Source of the DNA: Parietaria judaica
Lineage: Eukaryota > Streptophyta > Magnoliopsida > Rosales > Urticaceae
NCBI GenBank assembly: GCA_954871525.1
Contig: OX940863.1
Location: 2,456,001 to 2,520,000, forward strand
Direction: 5' to 3'
DNA: 64,000 nt
The notes beneath the pieces are model-generated. The model did not search any database and was not told the origin of the DNA. It worked only from the letters and a program-made list of their open reading frames with translations. The translations under genes were made by a program, and so were the position numbers. This document shows positions 11,778-22,959 of the stretch, piece after piece; the stretch's first letter is position 1, and each line of letters opens with the position of its first letter.

Positions 11778-13400
11778 AAAGGGTTAATGAGCCAAATGCC
11801 CATTTTTTTATCTAACCTTTCAAAAAAATGCCCAAATCTATAAATAGCAATTAAAACTACCAATTAATTGATTTGTGGACAATTATACCCTCATTATTTA
11901 ATTACGTATAATGACTCAAAATATCTTTAATTAATAATATCCAGCTAATTAATAATCGATATTGTAAGAATTAATGAGAATTAATTTTTAATTTCCAACT
12001 AACTAATCTTTTTTAATAGGAATTCAAAATATAATTTCAAATACCAAATATAATTCCTATTTCCATCCTACTTCAAAATTCAAATTTTTAAGGTCGAATA
12101 ATATAGATTATGAGCTTCTTCAATCTCATAGAATCAGATTTGCATATCGTTCGTCGCCGTCAATCTCCTTCGTAATCATCATGTACGTAATCGTAACTAT
12201 ATATACATAACTATAATGACGTAAAATAACTACAATTACGTGATCGTAACTACAATCAGTAATAGTAACTACAATTACGTAATCATAACTACAGTTACGT
12301 AAGTGTAACAAAAATTACATTTGTATCTATCGTCACTTAATTGTAACCATAGTTACGTAATTGTTATTACAATTACATAAATATAATTACGTAAGTTGTT
12401 ATTTTCTTGTTAATCAGTTATTATGGTAAATATAATTACGTAAATATAATTATGTAAATTATTATTTTCTTGGTAATAAGTGATTATGGTGAATATAATT
12501 ACGTAAGTTGTTATTTTCTTGTTAATCAATGATTATGGTAAATATAATTACGTTAGTTTTACTTTTTTGTTAATCAGTGATTATGGTAAATATAATTACG
12601 TAAGTTTTATTTTCTTGTTAATTTTTTTTCAAAAATTTGTAACAATTGTTATGTTTCGAACTTTTTTTTGCTTAAACATTCTTTACGTAACTATAATTAC
12701 GATTCTGCATTTATACGACTATGTAATTATATTTACGTAACTATATTTGTGATTCTATATTTACGTAATTATATTTACGATTCTGTATTTTTACGAAACT
12801 ACCTAAACCATACTGTGTTGGATGCGGCGACCGACAGACGGCGAACAAAATGAGAACCTTCGCGGTGGAGGCGACGGCGCGACGGAAGGAGGCGAACGAG
12901 CTATTGGGCGACGGAGAAGCAGAGAAGTCGGGGAGCCGTTGCATGCGATAGCAATAGAAGGAGTGCGAGCGATGAAGGGAAGTGAGATCTACTGATTGAT
13001 TTGATACCAAACTGAGACTTGTCTTTATCCTATGACCTATTTTGTACTGATAGAAAGAGATTGGATGGCTCAAGTGGCGAGGAACAATTTCGGTGAGGAT
13101 GGAAGCAAAGGGAGTGCGATTAAGGAGGTGAGAAATCAATTTAGGTAGAATAAATGAAAGAAAATTTTAAATTTGAAAAAGGAAATAAATGAGGGAGAAT
13201 AAATGTTAGGGGAAGTTGGTCAACATTAATAATAGGAAATAATATAATATTTTGAAATTAATATTATATATATAAATAATTATCAGGGTTAATTTGGTCA
13301 AAAAATATCATTAATGGGCATAAAGGAATTGTTTGAAACTATGAACATTTTTTTTAAATTTTTGGTGCTTTTTAGGCATTTGGTGAATTTGCTTATATTA
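11778..13400. mobile_element. Repeat-rich, probably foldback-type element
   Basis: The block starts around GGGTTAATGAGCCAAATGCCC and ends near a weakly complementary region around 13310-13400 (GGCATTTGG near the end). Inside are many ACGTAA/TTACGT words (12170-12800) and a tandem array. An open stretch on the minus strand (12741-13139) resembles no family I know and is probably chance. Borders are uncertain. Confidence 0.35.
12378..12625. repeat. Tandem array of about 49-62 bp units
   Basis: About five imperfect units each carry aatataattacgta, ttattttcttgttaat and agtgattatggt in the same order. The array lies in the larger repeat-rich block and has no coding sense. Confidence 0.75.
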
Positions 13401-14371
13401 AAAGGGATTTCAAAGAAATGTCGATTCCAATTGGATAATTATCTTACGGTTTTACGGATCCCAAAAGAGGGCCAAATTGATTATTTCATGTCATTTTTAT
13501 TTGAACATTGTCGTTTATTTTCACAGTTCTTTGGGGCTACAGAACACTGTCGTTTTATTATTATTATTTTTGTCTTTTAATTTCTTAGTTTTGTACTTCC
13601 CTTTGCAGTTATATCGCTAAACATGTCGTTGCTGTTTTCTGATAGTATTATAATTGTCGTTTCTCTGTCATTGTTTACGGTCATATTATCTACACTTTCA
13701 CTGTTTCACATCTTTCCGAATTCGATGTTGTTTTCAGCTCTACTTTTTCGTTTAAATTTTATGTCGTTTTCTGCAAGAATTAGTCTCTTATTTTCGGATT
13801 TGGTAAATCAGTGTCCCTATGCAGATTATGTTGTTTTACATGTCATTGTGAATTTCTGAAGTCGTTTATTGTTATTGGCATGTTTAAAAAAAATTACTTT
13901 TAGTTTTAATTTAAAAAAACAAAAAAACAAACATTTGTGTGGTAAACTGTTTATAAAACAGTTGTTGTTGGTAACAAAAGCTGATTTAACGTTTGGTAAA
14001 ATAAATATATTTAGGGTAGAAATACTAAAATAAACTAAAAATCGTATATTTGTTTTTAGAAAAAACTGAAAGCTATGAATCCTAGCTTTTAAGCATGATG
14101 CACAAAAAATCTAAAATCGTTTTTGTGTTTTTTTTGTAAAAACTGTTTTGCCAAACACATAAAAAAACATTTTAGTTCATTCTAAAAACAAAAATGGAGT
14201 TAAATTATCTGTACCAAACACACGGATTTATTATTATAATTATTTGAGAAACTTGATTATTTATAGGTTAGTTTAGGAAAAAAGTTTTAAAAATGGGTAA
14301 TAAGTGGATTAATGAAACTTTGAGTATTTTTTTTAAAGGTTGGATTAAAAGTGTGTATTTTACAAATAACC
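13401..14371. other. Intergenic, nothing recognised
   Basis: AT-rich with T-rich runs. Short open stretches (for example 13623-13859) are hydrophobic by composition only and match no family I can recognise. Confidence 0.4.
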
Positions 14372-14374
14372 CTT

Positions 14375-14770
14375 TATTTCTTCCCCAAATCACATAACAT
14401 TTGAAAATTATTCTAGTTTTTTTTTTCCTTTAAAAATTATTCCCAAGTGTTTTTTGGACTATTTTATCCCTCATTTAAATTGTTTAAAACCTTATACAAA
14501 AGTGTCTAAAACATAATACACAAGCGTCTAAAAGTGTTTAAAAAACTTAAAACAAAAGTGTCTAAAACATAATATAAACTATCTTAAAGTATCTAAAACC
14601 TAGTATCAAAAGTTTCTAAAACTTAGTATCAAATTGTCTTAAAGTGTCTTAAAATGAAAGGTAAATTTGTCCCAAAAAAATCTTTGAAAATAATTTTTCA
14701 AAGAAAAAAAACTGGAATAGTTATTAAATGTTACGTGATTTGGGGGATAAATGATTAAGTTTCCCTATCA
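14375..14770. mobile_element. Candidate MITE with inverted ends
   Basis: The left end (ATTTCTTCCCCAAATCAC) and the right end (GTGATTTGGGGGATAAAT) are near complements over some 55 bp. The interior repeats the words gtctaaaac and gtctaaaag many times. No coding content. Exact borders and target duplication are not clear. Confidence 0.5.
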
Positions 14771-14879
14771 TTTTCGATCACATGTATCTTTCAATTTCAC
14801 ATATCTTGGTTGTTTTATCAATAGATTCTACTTCATTGCTAACACAATTTATTTGTCGATCTACTTTTTTAATTTATAA

Positions 14880-15622
14880 TTTTTTGTCTTCATTGGTTTT
14901 TTGTCCTTCTTGGCGACGCCCTTGGCAACGTAGGCGCTCCTGGCGAGGTTTCGGGTCGGGCGACCCTTACTGGCGACCTCCTTCCTGGCAAGCTTCGGGG
15001 GCGACGTTGTGCGGGCCGAATGTGGCCAGAGGAGGGGGCGAACTCGAGGGAGAAAGTGAGGCTCGGGCGACTTCGAGTACTTCTCGGCTCTAGAATTGTG
15101 TGTTGATAAGAAGAGAGAGACCCTTTATTTATAGCTTCAAGATTCCTCAACTCCTTTGTTCCCAGGTGATGTGGGACTTTGTGTTGTATTTATAGTCTTC
15201 AATTGCTCCAAATGCTTCATTCCTAAGCGACGTGGGACATTTTGGGCGTCCTTGGGGCTGGTTTGGCGCACTTGGGCGAGCTCGGGGCGTCCTCGGGGCC
15301 TAGCTGGGGTCCCCGACTTCGGCGGCTTTGAAAAGGGTCTTCCGGGTGTCCGACTTCCAATCCGTCGAATCATGTGCGCTCCTGAGAGTCTTGGGAACGT
15401 CTCCGTGTTGTTTATTCTCCTTTTTGCTCCTTTTATCGAGATGATGTGACAATCTCCTTTGAGCGATAATATTTGGTCTTAGAGCTCTGTCTTTTGGGCC
15501 TTTCCTTCCGTTCTTCGTCTAACGGGCTTGGATCTGGACCTCCGGGCTTTGACCTTCCTTCGTGGGCTTTGACTTTTACCATTCGGGCCCATATTTTCAA
15601 TTGTTCGAAAAATACGCATAAC
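14880..15622 (-). mobile_element. GC-rich LTR-like remnant, minus orientation
   Basis: Read on the minus strand it starts TGTTATGCGTATTTTTCG and has a TATA-like CTATAAATAAAGG about 500 bp in, followed by very GC-rich sequence. This is the composition of a plant LTR with its promoter and leader. The far end and a target duplication could not be fixed, so it may be a partial LTR. The open frames across it (14782-15093 +, 15156-15449 +) look like composition artefacts. Confidence 0.4.
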
Positions 15623-15636
15623 ATAAGGTAGAACGT

Positions 15637-15639
<3 letters not shown>

Positions 15640-15673
<34 letters not shown>
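15640..15673. repeat. (TA)n microsatellite
   Basis: About 34 nt of TA dinucleotides, followed at about 15839-15880 by an (ATT)n-rich stretch. Confidence 0.85.
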
Positions 15674-15676
<3 letters not shown>

Positions 15677-16089
15677 CTTTTGTCACTTCATTGGTGGGGA
15701 TAACTCATAACAAAAACTGAATCTCGTGACTCTTAAATTGGCTTTTATTACGCGATCTCGTAGTGAATTTTGGGTTGATTTCTTATAAAAATATTGGAGT
15801 AAATTTCTTTTAATTACTTCAAGATAGTTTCATAGATTATTATTATTATTATTAATATTAATATTATTATTATTATTAATGATATCCAGCTGCGAACAGC
15901 CTTATAAATAATGATATCCAACGACCTAAAGATTATTACAACATCTCGAGTCAAGTCATCCGACCATGGTCATGTCTGTGATGAAAATATGGTTCTGATG
16001 AAGATTCAAAATCTGTCTAGAAAGTCTCTCTAATTTTAGAAAATGTTTTAATATAGTATTTATGGAATTTATGAATATACTAAAGGGAT

Positions 16090-17679
16090 TGTTACGGGTA
16101 ATTCTCGGAATTGATTTTACGGATAATTAACTGAAATAAAATTATCAAATTAATTTTCTTTTATTAATTATTTATTTAATCATATCAATTCAAAACCCAA
16201 GAACATGCTCCAGAGGCCCATTTTCGAAAAACAAAGTGTCCCGGTGTTCCTAAAAATATGAAAACACCAAAAAAACGACATAAAATTTGTGAAAAACGGA
16301 CACGGGACGAGCTCGGGAGCGAAAAAACACTTCGGAGGCACTTTGGTGGACCCCACACACGCCACAGCTCACCAGGAGCCGCCACGTGGCGGGGAAATGA
16401 CCAAAGACTGCCCTCCAATCGCCCCCACTCGCTGACCGCCACCTCAGCAGCCCACTTGCAGCCCCCAATTGCCCCTGGACACGTGTCAGCAAAGGAAAAA
16501 AGAGGTGTTTTACACCTTCCTGCACACAGCGGACGTTTCCTGCACGTGTGGGCGCGTGCCTAATCAGATGGGCGATCCGACGGCGGCAATCGCTTCCTCT
16601 CACTCTGAAGATCAAAATGCATATATAATTTGTACCCAGGGGCTTCCCGGAAAAAAATTTATTTGCTTCCGAACCCCTGCCTCCTCCTATAAATAGGAGC
16701 CTCATTTTCACTTCAAGACACAACTCAAAATTGTCTCGAAACCTCTCGAGCTTCTCTCTACCCTCTCTATACTCGCATCCCCCTAAAATATTACACTAAT
16801 GTTGGGCGTCGGAGGTGAATCAGGGGGTAACCCCCTCTGTTTCCCTTGACCTCGGGTATTCTTTTCTCAGGTCAAAAAAGAGGAAGATAGCGGAAGCCCT
16901 GGGGAAATTTTTACACGGTTTATGACCCTCCTGATAGGTTCTGTTCCTCGTTGTGCTCGGTCTATCTCACTGTCCATTACGCGGCAGTGCAGATAGCCTA
17001 GGGACACGGGTCTGGACCCACAATTCAGGTCGCAGGGGAAAACCTGAGGGAATTTCTCTAAGATCCCTACCACCAAGGAATCGCTCAGAGGGGAATCCCT
17101 GGAGGATATTCTAGGACGATTGACGACCCCGCCTGTCCAAATTCTAGTTTTGTGCGGAACCCGTTCTGTCTCCTAGTCCATATCTTTCACAGATACAGCG
17201 ACTATGCGGACAGTTCGTAGGACCCGGGCTAGGATTTACAGGCCGAGGGGAAAATCTCCCCGGGTCCGCTGCCTGGTTAAACACACTCTCCCTTTCGTGG
17301 GAACCCGATCTGCGAGGAACCCGAACCTGTGACCCGGGCCTTGTCCAATCCAGGCCCCGTGGAATCAGGAGGTGCGTGACCCCGGATCGCTGGACCTCGA
17401 ACGGCGTACGATACGTTCTGACCTTGGGCACTAGGAACTCCCCTAAGAGTCCACATCACGGAGGAGACGGAATCGACCATTTTCAAGACAACGATTTCTA
17501 CCTCTGTGCTCACGTCAACCTGATTGGGCAATCTCATACAACAAAATCTGTCATCCAAGCAGTCAAAGCCCAACAAAAGTCAACAAGAGCCCGCCACGTT
17601 AACGAAACGACATTGGGCCAGGCCCAAAATCAACAACTTGGGCCTCAATAGTGTTTGATCCAAAAAAACGGCATCAACA
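16090..17679 (+). mobile_element. Solo LTR, 1590 bp
   Basis: The segment starts TGTTACGGGTAATTC and ends GGCATCAACA, giving TG...CA ends with a TGTT/AACA inverted repeat. Both sides carry the 5-bp target duplication GGGAT (16085-16089 and 17680-17684). A TATA-like CTCCTATAAATAGGAG near 16683 fits the internal promoter of an LTR in plus orientation. No gag or pol lies beside it, so the internal part was probably lost by LTR-LTR recombination. The length fits a Ty3-type element, but the superfamily is not proven. Confidence 0.8.
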
Positions 17680-17836
17680 GGGATTATTCTATATTACAAA
17701 TTAAGTTTGTTTGTTAAGAAAATCATAGATGGTAAAATAATACAATATATACAAAACCTACTAATTAAGAAATTATAAGTATGAAAAAAAGAGGTGATGC
17801 AGTGATGCACTCCAATCCAACCCTAGCCTATGTCCA

Positions 17837-18277
17837 TGTTGAGTATGAAGCTTAATTTATTCGAAAACGCTATAAGACCCAACGTAGATTAGTAAAAATT
17901 TATCGACCCGAGCACATGTCAACAAAGGGTGAAGGGGGCGGAAAGCCCCTTGATCAAAATTTAATTAAAGAATCATGTAATCAAGGGCATTTTAGACTTT
18001 TCACACGACTTGTTGTTACCCTAGTGTTTTTCGCTTATATTGCTTTGAGTCGTCATTAGTGTGTTGTATAGAACAAACTATATGAGAGAAAAAGATTGAT
18101 AGTGTATTCGAACAACTCTGATTGAGATTATGATGGATCTGTATTTATAAGCGGCTAGTAGACGTACCTCCTACACTAAGAGCGAACCACTATAATTTTA
18201 TAGGGTCAAGTTCAATTTTATTTTGCTATTTGTGTTCTATGTTTTGAACTTGAAGATTTAGGTCGAAATTTTTATCA
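17837..18277 (-). mobile_element. Old LTR-like copy related to the one at 3045-3502
   Basis: The reverse complement of 3045-3502 can be followed almost end to end: TGTTGAGTATGAAGC near the start, cattttagacttttcacacg in the middle, and cgtacctcctacact with gcgaaccactataatt near the end. Many substitutions and small gaps, and no target duplication, mark it as older. Confidence 0.65.
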
Positions 18278-20158
18278 TTGTGCTCTTTATGCAAAACTCG
18301 ATTTGTTTTTTTTTTTCTTCCCAAAATCTACTTTTATTTTTAATAATTGCAATCTTTATTTCAACATTTGATTTATTCTCCTTTATTGTTAGCAAATATG
18401 TTAGCATAATAATAGGAAAGACATTTTATTTTTCTTTTTATCATGCGTTATTACTTTAAGAGGAAAAACTCATAGAATTGTTAAGACAAATTATTTACGA
18501 ATGAAAAAAATAGTGCTTAACTCTTTGTTCTTTGGTTACAAGTTGTGAGTTTGACTGGAGATTAGATTCAATATTTTGTCAAAATTACAGGTGGTGGACT
18601 CATGATTAAGACTCGCCGAAATTAAATATGATGGATGATTATATTTCTGTTTCCGGTTACATTGAATCGCATTCTCCTCTATTTTTCCTGCATCAAAAGG
18701 TCTACCTTATATGAATATGCATGTGGACGCGGTGACATACGTTTTTTCTAACATGCATTTAATAATAATTGATTAAAATTCCAAAAATCACAGACGATTT
18801 TTATAATTCAATTCTTCATATATATTAATTTTGGAATTTAATCGGCACAATTATTGCATGTTTTTTAGATGGAATAAAACAAGACATGATTTTGACAAAA
18901 CCTAGACATGAATTAAATAGTTTGTTCCGTGTTTGAGGTTGGAAAAGAAAAACGTATGAAATGATATCCAAATTAATATTAAACGAATTATATTAATGAT
19001 TTAATGTGAGTAAGAGCACATGATTCATAGGGTGTGTACCTATTGATTACCAAAGTATTAGGTAAAAATATCAGTTCGTATTAATTTCTTCCAAATTAAT
19101 AGATGCTTTTTTATTTGGCAAGTCTTTTTATTTTCCCGTCATTAAGGCTGTGAATTATATTTATATTATTCATTAAAATTATGTCGTTCCATATATATTT
19201 TTTGTATCTATAAATAGAGGTGCAATTGTGATCCAAGAGTACATTACAAAATCGATCGCATGAAAATGTTTTCAAAATACTCATAGATTACATTACCGAC
19301 CATCATAATGAGCTATAAGCTTATGGTATTTGCAGCTTATTTGTAACTTGCATCAGCAAGCAAAGAGCCTCATACGATACGACAAGATCGGCCAACAAAC
19401 AAGGCAAAGACCCTGGATGAACTACCTTTGAGAGCGACGGAGACGAGCACATCCTCACACCAGTTCTCACAGTTGTTTCCAGTGTGGTTGATCGGCAATT
19501 TATTCTTGCAAATGTGTTCGAAAAATATGTCATACTCATAAACATGTATGTCTCTTAGTTCTTTTCGATGTATGTCATATTCATACTGCGATAATTCGCT
19601 TGAAGGTAATATTTTTAAATTAACTATGCTATTGTATCGTAATTTTTATTTTTGAAATCAACGTAGCTATTGTATCGTTATTTATATTCTATATATTTGG
19701 TTAAGTATTCTCATGATTTGTTAATAACAATATTCTAATAACGTCTTTTATTTCCTTTTTTATTTACCATATTTAAAAGTATCTTATGTACTTTTATTTT
19801 CTTAAACATGCGATCTGCTAAAAGATTCTTTTAAGAAGTAATAAATCCAATTTAGTTTCATGGTGATACATTACATATTACATATATATATAAAGGATAC
19901 AAACAAAAAGTTGTGATTCGCAAACGATGAAGACCCTCAACCCTTAAACAGATGCTACTAATTTGATTTGTTATTCATGTCACAGTTTCGTGTTTCCCGT
20001 GGCCCGTGGGCTTATGAAGTCGTCACAAACAATCGTAAATTAGTTGGATTTTAATATCCGTTCCCATGCTTTGGGTTGTCTATATTAGTCACAACGTACA
20101 CCGTATTTGAAAAAAGAAATAATGTAGGTTTTTTTTCTTTTCAACAATGGTGATATAT
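18278..20158. other. Intergenic, nothing recognised
   Basis: AT-rich, without a supported gene. A less AT-rich patch at about 19320-19550 has short open stretches in both directions but matches no domain I know. Confidence 0.4.
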
Positions 20159-20390
20159 TGTCAAGGACATTATTGTAATTACCATATTTTATTATATAAA
20201 TGGTTAAAACAGAATAAGAATGTTTGTTAGGTTCTGTTTTACCATTTATCATTTTAGGTTTTCATTGTGTATATATAAACACATATTTGTAAAGCTTTAG
20301 AGGTATTAATGAGAAATGATTCTTGTATTCTCTAAACACAAATTCTCTCTTTTCCGTTTGTGTTCTTCGAGCAACTGAGCTTTCTTTACA
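20159..20390 (+). mobile_element. Possible small solo LTR
   Basis: The 232-bp segment runs from TGTCAAGGACATT to GCTTTCTTTACA, has a TATA-like stretch (tatataaacac) and ends in the pattern common at Copia LTR 3' ends. TATAT occurs on both sides, but the flanks are TA-rich, so this duplication is weak evidence. Confidence 0.4.
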
Positions 20391-22959
20391 TATATACATA
20401 TATTATAGTTTCATGTTAGGCTAAAGTAATACAATGTACGTATTTTGCTTATATATTATTGATTTCAATATACAGGGCGATACCTTTCAAATAATTCCAC
20501 TGTAGGGGGATTTTTTTTTTATTCTTACATTGTCATTTACTTAATGACATATATTTTATACCATTTTTTTAACATTTTTTTTCTTCAATATTTAATTATA
20601 AAAAAGTTTCATGATCAGATTACCTAAAACATCGAGCAATTCATCACCTAAAAAAATCTCTAATTATAATTAAATTTATACCGATATTTTCATCTATGAT
20701 ACATATTTTGCTGGGTGAGATTTACGGGTTAAATGTAGCCATTAGCAAGATTGTTGCAAAAAATAATAATTTAACTGTACATTAATCAGATACTTTTTCC
20801 AATTTGATTTATTTTCAATTGAAAATTTGATTTGAGAATTTAGGAATATAATATTTAGTCCTACGATGAATTTTTAAGCTAAGCTTAAGATTAAGTGGCA
20901 GCAACATTCCAAATATCATAATTAAAGTTTTCTTAATTATTCTATACTCTAACTAAATATTTATATATCTTCTCTCCCGCTTATTATAGAAATATATCTT
21001 TTAACATTACTTTTAAACATCAACAAAAAAAATTATTTCTATGGTTGATTTCAATTTGTTTCTTTATCTCCTATGGGGTCAATCACATTATGTGGGTCCT
21101 AACGACGTATTTTCACTATCAGCATGCAACTTCATCCATCCATTTCATTATTAAAAAAAAATTAAAAAAAATATTACTATAAAAACTAAGAAGAGAACCA
21201 AGCCAATTTAAAGATAAGAGAACTAATCGACCAACTAATTTAAATTGTTGTTTGGTTGATGAAAATATAATTGTTTTTGGGTTTTATATTTTCAATTTTA
21301 ATCCTTAAGTTATTCGTTGTCGAAAAAATTATTAAATTGCAATTAACTATGGCGATTAAATAAGAAATTCCAATTCAATCTTAAAAAGACCATAATATTA
21401 GAATTTATAATTACAATATAAATTTAGTTAAAATTTGTAAAGCTCATTCATTTCTATTAGTCATTACCGTATCTAATAATAATGAACTAAATAATTCCGT
21501 TGATTGTGGATAATTTTGAAGAAAGAGAGCGTAGATGTTAATAAGCAAATTAAAGCTTACATTCAAATTAAAGTAAATATTACTATTAAGGTTTAATAAT
21601 AATCAAGTAAATATATTTTAATAATCAAATTTTTATTAGGAAAAAAAATTGACGACACTTAAATATTTACATCATCGATGATAATCATAATTGGAAAATG
21701 AAATTACGACGAGATTTGAACGTGCAAAATCTATCTACGTCATTGTTGTTACAAATGAAGGGACTTCTATGCTCGACATTATTATTGTTGTTACAAATGA
21801 AGGGACTTCTATGCTCGACATTATTCACTACGAGTTTTGACACTTTATTTTCTCAAAGATAATTAATTCAACAATATTTATGATAGCAATTTATTCTTAA
21901 AATTTTCTATATATATTATGATTTGATTCAATAAAAAAGGAAGTGAACATCACAAAAATTGAGCAATTATTGAATTCGAAATAGATGCAATTGTTTTAAT
22001 TACATTACACGATTAAATTAATTAATTATTTTTAATACTTAATTTATTTATTAATGTTTTTCATGCCACCAGTATTTATAACATATTAGGAAGTCTCTCG
22101 TTACTTTACATATACATGCATATATATATATATATATGTGTATATATGTAATTCACACCCAGCTGTGGCCAGCAAGCAATTAGGATGTGAAGTGTGAACG
22201 GTGACCCTGACACACACACACACCCCACGAAAAAGAAAAAATGAAATAAATCACAAGACCCCACGAGCTAGCCCGACAATTATTGTCGTATCACTTGACT
22301 TCTTAGTCTTACAACTTTAGTGGTTGTAAAAGACAAGATCTTGGGATCTAATTACATATACTTAAGGAATAAAGTACGCTTGTTTTAAAAATAATTATAT
22401 TCTTTCAATTTATGAGAATATAATATTATTTAGTTTTTAAATTTATATTATTTAATTATATATATGAATTTTGTTTGAAGAGTCTAACTAAATAATTTTT
22501 TCAGGACTACCCGGTTATTAAAGGAGGCAGACCTATATATATCATCTTCAAACACGATTAATTGATAAATAAGACGAGTATAAGTCTAATATAAAATTAT
22601 GCAAAAATGATTAAAACACACACATGATCACCTCCACTCGTGGGTCAATGACTAAGTTTATGTATAATACAAATTACAGGTCAATATTATATATGGAAAA
22701 AGTTGCGGCAAAAATACTATTTGGAATATTTGTTGCACTTTATTAATCTCAGAGTAAAAATCTGCGCAGTGTCTCTAACGGCAAGAAAAGTTACATTAAC
22801 AATAATTTCTTACATCAAGAAAATCTGTGGCAATATTAATCTCTAACATTAAGGCAATGTTCCAACAATAATATTTTTTATGCCGCAATTTCCCAATAAT
22901 ATATATATGCAAGTTCTGATAAACCCAATAGAATATCAAGGCTCCAAAACGCGGCGTTC
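20391..22959 (+). promoter_or_regulatory. Upstream region of receptor-kinase copy B
   Basis: AT-rich and without a gene. It holds a roughly 42-bp direct duplication at about 21743-21826. The block 22291-22304 is identical to 411-424 upstream of copy A and contains the W-box TTGACT (22295-22300), about 665 nt before the copy B start codon. A stretch at about 22697-22900 with gttgcggcaaaaata at one end and atgccgcaattt at the other may be a small inverted-repeat element. Confidence 0.4.
22291..22304 (+). promoter_or_regulatory. W-box block shared by both receptor-kinase copies
   Basis: TCACTTGACTTCTT is identical at 411-424 and here, at similar distances from the two start codons (about 720 and 665 nt). 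TTGAC[C/T] is the known binding core of WRKY factors, which often act in defence signalling. Regulation by WRKY proteins is inferred. Confidence 0.4.

Noticed and set aside
12741..13139. 132-residue minus-strand open frame.
   Set aside because: It lies in a repeat-rich block and has no recognisable domain or sensible context.
16250..16723. 157-residue minus-strand open frame, and overlapping ones on both strands.
   Set aside because: It falls inside a solo LTR, where GC-rich composition favours chance frames.
19321..19545. 74-residue minus-strand open frame in a less AT-rich patch.
   Set aside because: No domain or signal recognised, and the opposite strand has stops. Nothing supports a gene.
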